Below are positions 43,738 through 52,211 of a stretch of DNA of 64,000 nucleotides, piece after piece. Origin of the DNA: Nonomuraea aurantiaca (GTDB lineage Bacteria > Actinomycetota > Actinomycetes > Streptosporangiales > Streptosporangiaceae); the NCBI RefSeq assembly GCF_020215705.1, contig NZ_JAIWNB010000010.1, positions 186,001 to 250,000 on the forward strand, read 5' to 3'. A model generated the notes under the pieces. The model searched no databases and was not told the DNA's origin. It saw only the letters and a list, made by a program, of their open reading frames with translations. Position numbers and translations under genes: made by a program. Position 1 is the stretch's first letter. Every line of letters begins with the position of its first letter.

Positions 43738-44601
43738 ATGGCCGCTCAGCGCAGTCCGTCAGCTCGCCAGCGTCGCCTGGCCGCCATCTTGCGCAGTTTG
43801 CGCAAGGAGAAAGGCATGTCCCGCGAGGTAGTCGCGGAACGGCTCGGATGTTCGCCGCCGACGATCACTCGCATAGAAGCGGCCCAGACCAGCGCCCGCA
43901 TAACCGACGTGACCATGATGCTGGAGATCTACGGAGTACCAGATCATACGAAGGAGATACTCCTTCAACTGGCCCGTGATGCGCGGAAACGCGGCTGGTG
44001 GGACAAAATGTCCGACACGATCCCCGAATACTTCCAAAGCTACGTGGGCCTTGAAGAGGACGCGTCCTCGATCTCCGGCTACGAGAGCGAGTACGTCCCT
44101 GGTCTCTTCCAGACGGAGGAGTACGCGCGTGCCGTCATCAACGCAGAGCCGACTCTGCCGCCCGAGGAGGAGCTGACCAGCAATCTCTCAATCCGGATGA
44201 AACGGCAAGAACGTCTAGTCTCTGCGAAGCCACCCGAGATGTGGATGGTGCTGAATGAGGCTGTCATTCGGCGGGACGTGGGCGACGAAGGCGTCATGCG
44301 TCGTCAACTTCAGCGACTTCTTGAGCTGTCGTCGCAGAACTTCATCAACATCCAGATACTTGCGTTCGACAGCGGGGCCCATCCGGCTATGAACGGCGGG
44401 TTCCGCATCCTGAAGTTCCCAAAGCTATCGGATCCAGACATCGTGTACCTTGAGTACTGGAGAGGCAGCATCTTCCTAGAAGCCCCAGATGACGTAGATG
44501 ACTACAATCGACTATTTGATCATCTTCGCGCAAGAGCACTTGGGCCCGATCAGAGCCGACGCCTCATCGAGCAGGCAGCAGGAGGATCTAGTGGACCGTA
44601 G
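43738..44601 (+). CDS. XRE-family regulator with DUF5753 domain
   Basis: 287 residues. The N-terminal HTH (about 10-65; RQRRLAAILRSLRKEKGMSR, LGCSPPTITRIEAAQ) is followed by the DUF5753 domain: YESEYVPGLFQTEEYARAVI, MKRQERL and LNEAVIRRDVG, FRILKFP. This is the actinomycete-specific regulator that normally travels with a DUF397 gene, as here. A GGAGGTGG ribosome site is just upstream of the ATG. The region is visibly less GC-rich than its surroundings. Confidence 0.92.
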   Translation: MAAQRSPSARQRRLAAILRSLRKEKGMSREVVAERLGCSPPTITRIEAAQTSARITDVTMMLEIYGVPDHTKEILLQLARDARKRGWWDKMSDTIPEYFQSYVGLEEDASSISGYESEYVPGLFQTEEYARAVINAEPTLPPEEELTSNLSIRMKRQERLVSAKPPEMWMVLNEAVIRRDVGDEGVMRRQLQRLLELSSQNFINIQILAFDSGAHPAMNGGFRILKFPKLSDPDIVYLEYWRGSIFLEAPDDVDDYNRLFDHLRARALGPDQSRRLIEQAAGGSSGP

Positions 44602-44872
44602 GCGAGACGAGGATCTGGAGCAGCGTTCCCGTACGACCTGGCGCAAGTCTAGTTTTTCCAATGGAACGGGCGGAGATTGCGTCGAGGTGGCACTAGTTGA
44701 TGGCACCAAAAATGACCCACCACTCGGGACAGCACACAAAGCCGGCATGAGACCTTTGATTGCACTACGCGACTCCAAAGATCCCGATGGCCCCAAGCTG
44801 TACTTCACTCGTAGCGAGTTCGCCGCATTCCGCCGTGGACTTATGGCAGGCGAGTTCGACGACCTGATGTAG
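44591..44872 (+). CDS. DUF397-domain protein
   Basis: 93 residues from a GTG that overlaps the XRE gene by 11 bases; GGAGGA is at 44581-44586. DUF397 signature: TTWRKSSFSNGTGGDCVEVA and the C-terminal FTRSEFAAFRRGLMAGEFDD. These proteins act with the upstream XRE/DUF5753 regulator, in a way likened to a toxin-antitoxin or co-regulator pair. A longer frame from 44498 lies inside the XRE gene and is not needed. Confidence 0.9.
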   Translation: MDRRRDEDLEQRSRTTWRKSSFSNGTGGDCVEVALVDGTKNDPPLGTAHKAGMRPLIALRDSKDPDGPKLYFTRSEFAAFRRGLMAGEFDDLM

Positions 44873-44936
44873 GTCCCGACCGCCGTCAAGCGCAGCGTGC
44901 CGTGCCCACAGGAGCACCGACTGCCGTTTGCACTTC

Positions 44937-45305
44937 TCAGCGACTTGAAGCCTCTCCAGCAATTCCGTAAACCACTTGCTCCTGTGGGTCATAAGCGATT
45001 AGCCCATGCCTTGATGCCAAATCAAGCAGAACCGAGGAGACTTCACCGGAACGCGACCAGGATATAGCCGCTATCACACACTCACTGGTGACATAGAGAG
45101 GAGAGGTCCACGGCGACTCATCCATATTCTCCTCAGCGAGGTCCGGAAACACAGAGATCACGGCCTTATGAAAATCCTCAACAGCCGAACTCACTTCGAC
45201 GGCCCCCGAGAGCCCGTCCGCCAATTGGTCGTAAATCTGAGCGGCCTCCTCTACGGTAGGAACTGGCTTCTGCCGCCAAAAGGCTAGATCGAAGCTCACC
45301 GTCAC
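44937..45305 (-). CDS. Hypothetical protein
   Basis: 122 residues from a GTG at 45305 with AAGGGA directly upstream. It begins VTVSFDLAFWRQKPVPTVEE and contains AEENMDESPWTSPLYVTSEC and DLASRHGLIAYDPQEQVVYG. Soluble and acidic, no motif recognised. It resembles small immunity-like or SUKH-like proteins in size and composition, but this is only an impression. Confidence 0.6.
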   Translation of the reverse strand: MTVSFDLAFWRQKPVPTVEEAAQIYDQLADGLSGAVEVSSAVEDFHKAVISVFPDLAEENMDESPWTSPLYVTSECVIAAISWSRSGEVSSVLLDLASRHGLIAYDPQEQVVYGIAGEASSR

Positions 45306-45518
45306 TCCCTTCGCGGAACCGTACTGACCTGCGGATACGATGCCCAATGTGGATCGATCGACCGTGGACCCGACCCAATTATCCGGACCGGCTCCACAAC
45401 CACCACCGATCCATCCACCCATCGTGAACCCCGACAAGCGTGCGCCCGTCTCCAGTGGTGACCGTATTCCCGGATTAACCGCGGTCTTCCCCGCTCGGGC
45501 CCCAGACGCCCACAGCAT

Positions 45519-46134
45519 TCAGGCTCGTTGCCACAGGCGGGACAAACGGTGCCTCCTGATGATGCTTTCGACCACGATCAGATTGATGATCCAGCCCAGG
45601 GTCTGACCGACCGGAATCATGGAGGTCGCAACTTCTCCTATCGATCCCGACTCGGCTCCACCGAAGGGGATCTGGACCAGCAGCAGGGGAACAAGGAGGC
45701 GCGATGTGACCGCGAGGAACGTCAGCGCGTAGTTGCGCATCATCCAGTTCCGGTGGCTGATGAAGTCGTGCCGACGGGCAGCCCGGGTGTGCGAGGCCAG
45801 CAGTGATGAGCCAGAGGACAGCGGCGGTGGTGAGGCCGATCTGCGTCATGAGGCGGCCGGACCACACCGCGACCGGGATCGTGGTCATCGCGGACGGCAG
45901 AACCCCGGCGAGGAGGTAAACCCGGCCGAGCGTTCGATGGATCCGCCTGCGCGCCCTCACCTTCGGGATGAACTGCAAGGGGCCGAGCACCAGCGCGACC
46001 GCGGCGGTGAAGATATGGCCCACCAGAACGTAATAGTGCAGGCTGTCGCGGACATCGAGGCGGCTGTTGTCGATATCGAGGCCCAGGTACGGATAGATGA
46101 GCACCAGGCTGACGATGATCGCGACGGAGAGCAT
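45519..46134 (-). pseudogene. DUF2306-like membrane protein, frameshifted
   Basis: Two frames together give one DUF2306 protein. The first (from 46134) reads VSLVLIYPYLGLDIDN, HYYVLVGHIFTAAVALVLGP and LAGVLPSAMTTIPVAVWSG to LWLITAGLAH. Then at about 45783-45788 one extra C shifts the frame; the shifted frame continues RAARRHDFISHRNWMMRNYA and LTFLAVTSRLLVPLLL to a stop at 45519. Removing one C at the CACCCGG site would restore the protein. It is either a true pseudogene or a sequencing error. Confidence 0.75.
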
Positions 46135-46369
46135 CAGCCATACCGTCTCTGCATATCCGGAGTCTTGTAGGCACGGCCTGCTCCGGCATCCGCCTCTGAG
46201 TGGCCGGAGCGGTACGCAAGCTGGCGTACGGACCCCGCTGATCCGTACACCCACCGTTGAAGACCGTGGCTCCGCCAACCGCGACTTCCCTCCGGAAGCT
46301 CGTCAGATCCGAACAAACCGGGAATTGCGCGCGTCATAGCGATCAACACCGCTCAGGAAGGTCATCGAC

Positions 46370-46855
46370 ATGGACGCCGCTCCCAAGAAGCTTTTCGCCG
46401 TCGCCACGACAGCCGTCATGGCACTCTCCCTGGCCACCGCTCCCGCCTCGGCGGCGAGCGGGGCGAGTAGGTCGCGTCTGATGAACGCCGCCACCGAACT
46501 CTGCCTGGCCGTGGGCAAGAGCGAAGTGCGGGCGGGCAAGAAGGTCATCCAGTGGACCTGCTCCACCAACAAGGACCAGCAGTGGATCTACCGCAAGCGC
46601 AAGGTCATCAACGCCAAGACCGGCATGTGCCTGGCGATCGCCCGCGGTGTCCAGGTCAAGGGCAAGTACGCGATCCAGTGGCCGTGCACCGACGGCGGGA
46701 CCGAGCAGGAATGGATCTACGACGAGCACCAGCGCCTGCGCAACCGAGCCACCGACATGTGCCTGGCGGTCGGCAAGGCCGAACGCAAGCCGGGCAAATG
46801 GATCATCCAGTGGACGTGCCGGGACTCCGCCGACCAGGCCTGGCTAATGCGCTAG
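46370..46855 (+). CDS. Secreted ricin-type beta-trefoil lectin
   Basis: 161 residues. A signal peptide (KLFAVATTAVMALSLATAPA, cut near ASAA) precedes one ricin B-type trefoil of three repeats. The repeats share CLAVGKSEVRAGKKVIQW, CLAIARGVQVKGKYAIQW and CLAVGKAERKPGKWIIQW, with QQW/QEW/QAW at the end of each. A stand-alone secreted sugar-binding protein; the ligand is unknown. CAGGAAGG precedes the ATG. A strong hairpin follows at 46921-46959. Confidence 0.9.
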   Translation: MDAAPKKLFAVATTAVMALSLATAPASAASGASRSRLMNAATELCLAVGKSEVRAGKKVIQWTCSTNKDQQWIYRKRKVINAKTGMCLAIARGVQVKGKYAIQWPCTDGGTEQEWIYDEHQRLRNRATDMCLAVGKAERKPGKWIIQWTCRDSADQAWLMR

Positions 46856-46920
46856 CACCGTGGCCGGCGTCGGTGGCCGACTTCTTGGCCTGGGCGGGAC
46901 CCGGCGGCCGTACGCCGGCG

Positions 46921-46959
46921 AAGCCGGCCGTCGAGCTCTTTGAGCTCGACGGCCGGCTT
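46921..46959. terminator. Perfect 18-bp hairpin, bidirectional terminator
   Basis: Arms 46921-46938 and 46942-46959 are perfect inverted repeats with a 3-base TTT loop, with A's before and T's after. It sits between the convergent lectin and 47067-47936 genes and can end transcription from both sides. One of the strongest hairpins in the window. Confidence 0.85.
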
Positions 46960-47070
46960 TGGACGCACAAGCGCCGATGGAGATATTTCGCGCTGCCGAT
47001 CCTGTACGGCGACCGCCCGGTGGGCGAACTCGACACCACCACCGACAGCGGCGGGCCACCGAACGGTTAG
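46960..47070 (+). pseudogene. Remnant resembling a YcaQ/winged-helix glycosylase C-terminus
   Basis: In frame from the hairpin to a stop at 47070, the text WRYFALPILYGDRPVGELD resembles a conserved segment of YcaQ-type (AlkZ) winged-helix DNA glycosylases, where ALPxLxGDRxVGxxD is typical. Only about 36 codons remain and there is no start codon of its own. I read it as a decayed fragment; chance resemblance is possible. Confidence 0.35.
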
Positions 47071-47936
47071 TTCTTGCTCCAGATCGCCGCGTAGACGTTG
47101 TCCTCGACGTTCATGACAATGGGGTGGTAGCCCAGCCCCTTCAACTCAAGAGACTTGAGCTTGTAGGTCACGCGGGACAGCTGCAGGTACTCCTTCAGGC
47201 CGGTCGAGCTGGCCTTGCCCCACACGGTCGTGTAGAGCTTGCCGGGCTCGACGGCCATGGCAACGGGACTCAGACCCTGCTTCGCCCGCGCCAGGAGCTC
47301 CCTGCCGCGCTGCTCCACGGTCTGGCCGGTGGTCACCTGGAGGGTCCCCGTGACGGCCCCGGCAGCCCAAACGGCCGTGTAGAGCGGCTTCTCGGCCGTG
47401 CCGTACACGTCCAGCGAGGAAATCTGGTAGCCGGCGGCGCTGAGCTGGGTGTTGGCGGTCGCCAAGGCCTCCTTGGTCAGGTCGGTCTTGGCCTGCAGCT
47501 TGCGGGTGGTCTTCTCGAAGACCGCCGCGAAGACGGCGCCCGCGCCCGCACCCGTACCAGTGATCATGGTGGGCTGGAAGCCCAGCTGCTGCTGTTCGGT
47601 GATGCGCTTCGGCAGGTCGGTGACCGACAGGTCCTGCAGGACGTTCACCTTGCGGGTGGCGTCCTTGACCCATACGGAGGTGTACTCCGGGTTGGCCGCG
47701 TTGGTCACGCTCAACGCCGAGGGAACATAGCCCGCACCCAGCAACTGCTTGATGCGCTGCAGGTGAGCGGACTCGGTGAGCCCCTGGAGGGAGAGCCAGT
47801 TCAGCGGCAGGTTCTGGGCTGACTGGACGGTCTTGGCGGGCTGCTCGGCCATCGCCGGAGACGAGAGCGCCAGCAAGGGAGCCGTAGCCGCCGCGAGCAC
47901 CGTGGTGACAGCGACGATTCTCGGAGTGTTCCTCAT
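47067..47936 (-). CDS. Secreted BTRD1-like tandem-repeat protein
   Basis: 289 residues from the ATG at 47936, which has a strong AAGGAGG site. The signal peptide is RNTPRIVAVTTVLAAATAPL to SPAMA. Five degenerate repeats follow, each a helix ending in a turn and a beta-strand with Tyr-x-x-x-Trp: YTSVWVKDA, VFAAVFEKT, YTAVWAAG, YTTVWGKA, YAAIWSKN. This matches the bacterial tandem repeat domain 1 (BTRD1) pattern, also found near the N-terminus of secreted hydrolases. No catalytic domain is attached. Two palindromes upstream suggest tight regulation. Confidence 0.78.
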   Translation of the reverse strand: MRNTPRIVAVTTVLAAATAPLLALSSPAMAEQPAKTVQSAQNLPLNWLSLQGLTESAHLQRIKQLLGAGYVPSALSVTNAANPEYTSVWVKDATRKVNVLQDLSVTDLPKRITEQQQLGFQPTMITGTGAGAGAVFAAVFEKTTRKLQAKTDLTKEALATANTQLSAAGYQISSLDVYGTAEKPLYTAVWAAGAVTGTLQVTTGQTVEQRGRELLARAKQGLSPVAMAVEPGKLYTTVWGKASSTGLKEYLQLSRVTYKLKSLELKGLGYHPIVMNVEDNVYAAIWSKN

Positions 47937-47955
47937 GGTCCTCCTTAGGTAAAGG

Positions 47956-47975
47956 TTGTCCCAAAATCGGGACAA
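47956..47975 (-). promoter_or_regulatory. Palindrome next to the RBS of the repeat-protein gene
   Basis: TTGTCCC (47956-47962) and GGGACAA (47969-47975) are perfect 7-bp inverted repeats around a 6-base centre. They lie 20-39 bases upstream of the ATG at 47936, close to the ribosome site. It could be a repressor operator or an mRNA hairpin. Confidence 0.5.
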
Positions 47976-48014
47976 GAAGTGACCATAACAAAGAATGAGC
48001 GCAACTTGACCATC

Positions 48015-48033
48015 TGTCACCATGATCGTGACA
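48015..48033 (-). promoter_or_regulatory. Second palindrome in the same leader
   Basis: TGTCAC (48015-48020) and GTGACA (48028-48033) form a perfect 6-bp inverted repeat with a 7-base spacer, 79-97 bases upstream of the ATG at 47936. A TTGCGC / TATGGT pair lies between the two palindromes on the minus strand and could be the promoter. Confidence 0.4.
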
Positions 48034-48407
48034 ACGATGTGTCAAGAAGACGGGTGCCGAACCCCCACGACCAGATGTTCTGGCCGGTCATCGTCGTGCC
48101 CAACCCACGCTCTCAGGTCGGCGCGGCTCGTGCGCGATTGGGGTGCCAGCTTCTGGCCTGCGGGTTTCTCGCACGTCGATGATCAGCAACGCCTGACATT
48201 CCAGAAGATCTCCCGCGCCGGGGAGTACGCGTGTCTCAGTTCGCTTCCTCGGATGAGCCCCTGAACTGCTTGGTCACCATCGAGTGCCCCAGTCACGGAA
48301 AAGTGCGTTCTTCCATGTCAGCGCACACTCTCCTAAAGTTTCTCAGTAATCACAAGAGACCAAGGGGCGCGCGCTAACAGGTGCGCCCATGCAAGGAGGC
48401 AGGCAGT

Positions 48408-48815
48408 ATGGCCATCACCCTGATCAACCCCGACGGGTTGCCCAAGATCGACGTCTACCGGCAGGTGGCGATCGTCTCCGGGACGAAGCTGGTGTTCATC
48501 GCCGGCCAGGTCGCCTGGGACGCCGACGGGATCACGGTCGGCGAAGGCGACCTTGCCGCGCAGGTCGAGCAGTGCTACCTCAACATCGGCACCGCCCTGG
48601 CCGAGATCGGCGGTTCCTTCGACGACGTGGCCAAATTGACCTTCTACGTCGTCGACTGGACCCCCGACAAGATGCCCTCGCTCCTGGAAGGGATCTCCCG
48701 GGGAGCCGCGAAGCTGGGAGTCACTCCGGTCCCGCCGGCCACGCTGCTGGGCGTTGCGGCACTGGACGTGCCCGACCATCTGGTCGAGATCGAAGCCACC
48801 GCAATGCTCGACTGA
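48408..48815 (+). CDS. RidA-family protein, probably not an imine deaminase
   Basis: 135 residues of the YjgF/YER057c/UK114 fold: VFIAGQVAWDADGITVGEGD, LAEIGGSFDDVAKLTFYVVD and LLGVAALDVPDHLVEIEATA. True RidA enzymes have an Arg in the segment before the last strand (xxRSCVxV) that binds the 2-aminoacrylate carboxylate; here that segment reads PPATLLGV, with no Arg. So the fold is clear but the classic imine deaminase activity is doubtful. ATG 48408 has AAGGAGG about 10 bases upstream. Confidence 0.85.
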   Translation: MAITLINPDGLPKIDVYRQVAIVSGTKLVFIAGQVAWDADGITVGEGDLAAQVEQCYLNIGTALAEIGGSFDDVAKLTFYVVDWTPDKMPSLLEGISRGAAKLGVTPVPPATLLGVAALDVPDHLVEIEATAMLD

Positions 48816-48903
48816 GACATGGAGCGCCAAGGTGGCCGACGCGAGACGATATCGAGGCACGACGCATGGGCATCGGCGCACCCGGTGATTTAGCGCTGCG
48901 GCA

Positions 48904-50451
48904 TTACTCCCACTCGATGGTGCCCGGCGGCTTGCTCGTCACATCGAGCACCACCCGGTTGACGTCGCGGACCTCGTTCGTGATGCGGGTGGAGATCCGG
49001 GACAGCACGTCGTAAGGCACCCGCGACCAGTCGGCCGTCATCGCGTCCTCGGACGTCACCGGCCGCAGCACCACCGGATGCCCGTACGTACGCCCATCCC
49101 CTTGCACCCCCACCGACCGCACGTCGGCCAGCAGCACCACCGGGCACTGCCAGATCTCCCGGTCGAGCCCGGCGCGCGACAGCTCCTCGCGGGCGATCGC
49201 GTCGGCCTCGCGCAGCAGGTCGAGGCGCTCCCGCGTGACCTCGCCGACGATGCGGATGCCGAGGCCGGGGCCGGGGAACGGCTGGCGCCAGACCATCGCC
49301 GTCGGCAGGCCGAGCTCCTCGCCCGCCCGGCGCACCTCGTCCTTGAACAGGGTGCGCAGCGGCTCCACGAGCTTGAACTGCAGGTCCTCGGGCAGGCCGC
49401 CGACGTTGTGGTGTGACTTGATGTTGGCGGTGCCCGTGCCGCCGCCGGATTCGACCACGTCGGGGTAGAGCGTGCCCTGCACCAGGAAGTCGACCGGGCC
49501 GTCGGCCATGATGGCGCGCTGCTCGTCCTCGAAGACCCGGATGAACTCGCGGCCGATGATCTTGCGCTTCTCCTCGGGGTCGCTGACGCCTTCGAGGGCC
49601 TTGAGGAAGCGGTCGGCGGCGTCGACGACGCGGAGCTTGACGCCCGTGGCGCGGACGAAGTCGCGCTCGACCTGCTCGGCCTCGCCCTTGCGCAGCAGGC
49701 CGTGGTCGACGAACACGCAGGTCAGCCGGTCTCCGATGGCCCGCTGGACCATCGCGCCGGCCACCGCCGAATCGACGCCGCCGGACAGCGCGCAGATCGC
49801 CCGGCCGTCGCCCACCTGCCGGCGGACCGCCTCGACGGCGTCTTCGACGATGTTGAGCATGGTCCAGGTCGGGCGGCAGCCCGCCGCGTCGAGGAAGTGC
49901 TTGAGCACCGCCTGGCCGTGCTCGGAGTGGAGCACCTCGGGGTGGAACTGCACACCGTAGAGCCCGCGCCCGGTGTCCTCGAAGGCGGCGACGGGCGTCT
50001 GCTGGGTCGAGGCGGTCACCGTGAAGCCCTCGGGGGCGGTGGCCACGCTGTCGCCGTGGGACATCCAGACCTTCTGCGCGGCGGGCAGCCCCGCGAAGAT
50101 CACGCCCTCGCTGAGCACGTCGAGGTCGGTGCCGCCGTATTCGGCCACGCCCGTCTGGGCGACCTCGCCGCCCAGCGCCTGGGCCATGGCCTGGAAGCCG
50201 TAGCAGATGCCGAACGTCGGCACCCCCGTCGAGAACAGCCCGTGGGGCACGGCGGGCGCGCCCTCGGCGTAGACCGAGGAGGGCCCGCCGGACAGGATGA
50301 TCGCCTTCGGCTTCTTGGCCAGCATCTCCTCGACCGGCATCGTCGAGGGGACGATCTCGGAGAAGACGTGGCACTCACGGACCCGCCTGGCTATCAGCTG
50401 CGCGTATTGCGCGCCGAAGTCGACGACGAGCACTGTGTCGAACTCAGACAC
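48904..50451 (-). CDS. guaA: GMP synthase (glutamine-hydrolysing)
   Basis: 515 residues, full length. The N-terminal class I amidotransferase has the nucleophile Cys in FGICYGFQAMAQALGG and the His/Glu pair in YGVQFHPEV. The ATP-pyrophosphatase domain has the P-loop CALSGGVDSAVAGAMV, and the dimerisation domain ends PPGTIEWE. It converts XMP to GMP in purine synthesis. GTG 50451 lies 8 bases after a G-run in GGTTCTCTCG; the frame further upstream has no matching sequence. Confidence 0.97.
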   Translation of the reverse strand: MSEFDTVLVVDFGAQYAQLIARRVRECHVFSEIVPSTMPVEEMLAKKPKAIILSGGPSSVYAEGAPAVPHGLFSTGVPTFGICYGFQAMAQALGGEVAQTGVAEYGGTDLDVLSEGVIFAGLPAAQKVWMSHGDSVATAPEGFTVTASTQQTPVAAFEDTGRGLYGVQFHPEVLHSEHGQAVLKHFLDAAGCRPTWTMLNIVEDAVEAVRRQVGDGRAICALSGGVDSAVAGAMVQRAIGDRLTCVFVDHGLLRKGEAEQVERDFVRATGVKLRVVDAADRFLKALEGVSDPEEKRKIIGREFIRVFEDEQRAIMADGPVDFLVQGTLYPDVVESGGGTGTANIKSHHNVGGLPEDLQFKLVEPLRTLFKDEVRRAGEELGLPTAMVWRQPFPGPGLGIRIVGEVTRERLDLLREADAIAREELSRAGLDREIWQCPVVLLADVRSVGVQGDGRTYGHPVVLRPVTSEDAMTADWSRVPYDVLSRISTRITNEVRDVNRVVLDVTSKPPGTIEWE

Positions 50452-50502
50452 CGAGAGAACCCCCCAAAGCGAATGCGGTGCTCCCAAGTGTATCGGGGGT
50501 GG

Positions 50503-50572
50503 CCCTAGAAGATGCTCCCGACCAGCCCCACCGTGGACCCTAGAGGATGCTGCCGATCAGCCCCAGCGGTGG
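50503..50572. repeat. 35-bp imperfect tandem duplication at the end of the DUF885 gene
   Basis: Copy one at 50538-50572 contains the last codons and stop of the DUF885 gene; copy two at 50503-50537 lies directly downstream of it. They differ at about six positions and both keep the CTA (stop) triplet. Confidence 0.8.
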
Positions 50573-52033
50573 CGAGCCCAGGTCGAGCAGGGCCTTGTGG
50601 AAGCGCCGCAGCGTGAAGCCCGCGCCCCATTCCTTGCGCGCCTGCTCGCGCAGGTCGAGGATGAGCAGCTTGCCCCAGGTGTAGCGGCCGTAGGTGGGGT
50701 CGAACGTGGCCCGCCTCGCCTCCGACAGCGCGGCCGGTCCGGTCAGGTGGCTGTCGGACTCGAAACGCCGGGCGCCCTCCTCGACCGTCATCTGCCCGGT
50801 GTGTACGCCGATGGCACAGGCCAGCCGGGTGACCCGGATCAGCGCCTCCACCCAGACCCCGATCTCGAAGCGCGGGTCCTGGGCCTCGAACCCCTCCTCC
50901 ACGCAGAGCTCCTCGGCATAGTGCGCCCAGCCCTCGGCGAACGACATCGACTGCAGCAGCCGCCGCACGTCCGAGCCGGCCCGGCGCAGGGCGCGGCCGT
51001 GCGAGAAGTGCCCGGGCGCGACCTCGTGCACGTTGATCGCGGGCAGCGTGGTGTCGCTGAAGACCTCCAGCCACTCCTCGGCGTCCTGCGCGGGCCAAGC
51101 GGGGTCGGGCGGGGTGATGTGGTACCAGGAGGGACCCTCCGGCTCGCCGGGAGAGTTCCACGACATCATCGCCATCCCCCAGCGGCGCGACGCAGGCGCC
51201 AGGCCGACCAGGCACTCCCCGTCGTGGTAGGGCACCAGGTCCTTCTCACGGGTGAACGCGATGGCCTTCTCGGTGCCGATCCTGGCCGCCTCGATGACGC
51301 CGTCGGCGTCGGGGTGCTGCTTGACCAGCTCGCGTACGACGTCCAGCGGCGGCTCACCCCGTCGCCCCAGCTTGGCGCAGGCCTCGGTGAGCAGGGCCAT
51401 GAGCCGGTCGCGCTCGGCGTCGGCGCGCTCGGCCAGCCTGCCGAGGTCGACGGGCAGCCCTTCGGTGTCGCCCATCAGCCGAGCCAGCGCGTCGCCGCCG
51501 AGCGACGCGTCGGGGTCGCCGACCGCCGCCGCCCGCTCGATGTGCGCGACCAGCAGGCCGTGCGCGTCGAGCGCGGCCTCGTCCGTGACACCGGCGGACA
51601 GTCCCTGTATGGGGGCGACCAGCGACCTCGCGACGGGCGCGCTGACCCGGTCGAGCGCGGCGATCGCGTGCGTCACCGCCTCCGGCCAGCGCGCCAGGTG
51701 CGCGGCCTTGGCGGCCTCGCGCTCGGCCTCAGGCGCATAGTCGCGGTCGTAGCAGGCCAGGTCGAGGTTCGACAGGTGCGGCAGCGGATTGCTCCGGTGC
51801 AGCTCCAGCTCGCCGTACTGGGTACGCAGGCCGTCCTCGAAGACCCGCAGATGCGCCGCGTCGTACGGGTCGGCCGGTGCGGCGCCCTCTCCAAGCCGCG
51901 CCAGCCCGGCCCGTACGCCTTCGGGCGACAGATCCTGGATCTTGCCGTCGTATTCGTGTCTGCCGCCCGACTCGCGCGCGTCGGGCACGTTCAGATCCGT
52001 GATGGCGCGGAGCCTGGGGTCGAGTTCCGTCAT
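50540..52033 (-). CDS. DUF885-family (M-class-like) metallopeptidase-like protein
   Basis: 497 residues from the ATG at 52033. The DUF885 hallmark is NVHEVAPGHFSHGRALRRAG (HExxxGH), the candidate zinc site, followed by SFAEGWAHYAEELCVEEGF, where a conserved Glu lies. The mid region contains KAIAFTREKDLVPYHDGE. The C-terminus FDPTYGRYTWGKLLILDLRE is typical of the family. No signal peptide, so cytoplasmic. Substrates of the family are poorly known. The gene end is duplicated. Confidence 0.88.
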   Translation of the reverse strand: MTELDPRLRAITDLNVPDARESGGRHEYDGKIQDLSPEGVRAGLARLGEGAAPADPYDAAHLRVFEDGLRTQYGELELHRSNPLPHLSNLDLACYDRDYAPEAEREAAKAAHLARWPEAVTHAIAALDRVSAPVARSLVAPIQGLSAGVTDEAALDAHGLLVAHIERAAAVGDPDASLGGDALARLMGDTEGLPVDLGRLAERADAERDRLMALLTEACAKLGRRGEPPLDVVRELVKQHPDADGVIEAARIGTEKAIAFTREKDLVPYHDGECLVGLAPASRRWGMAMMSWNSPGEPEGPSWYHITPPDPAWPAQDAEEWLEVFSDTTLPAINVHEVAPGHFSHGRALRRAGSDVRRLLQSMSFAEGWAHYAEELCVEEGFEAQDPRFEIGVWVEALIRVTRLACAIGVHTGQMTVEEGARRFESDSHLTGPAALSEARRATFDPTYGRYTWGKLLILDLREQARKEWGAGFTLRRFHKALLDLGSPPLGLIGSIL

Positions 52034-52211
52034 GCCGCCGACGCTAGCGCACCGGAGTCCAACGGGATCCGGCCAATCAGCGGCCGTGAAGAGCCTCGGC
52101 ACAGGAAGTCCCGGTAGGTCGCGGGCGTCATGCCGCCCTTGGCGATCAGCTCGCCGTACTCGGCAATTCGCCGGCGTACGACTAGCCTTGCCGAATTGGA
52201 GGGCGGTAATA

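Larger units (their letters stand above)
47937..48407. other. 471-bp divergent intergenic region
   Basis: Between the secreted repeat protein (leftward) and the RidA-like gene (rightward). The left 100 bp hold the two palindromes listed separately. The middle (about 48040-48300) shows no convincing open frame or RNA gene. The right end carries the strong AAGGAGG ribosome site of the RidA-like gene at about 48392-48398. Confidence 0.6.

Noticed and set aside
47979..48264. Small plus-strand frames in the 471-bp intergenic region
   Set aside because: No ribosome site, no similarity and several alternative frames; not supported as genes.
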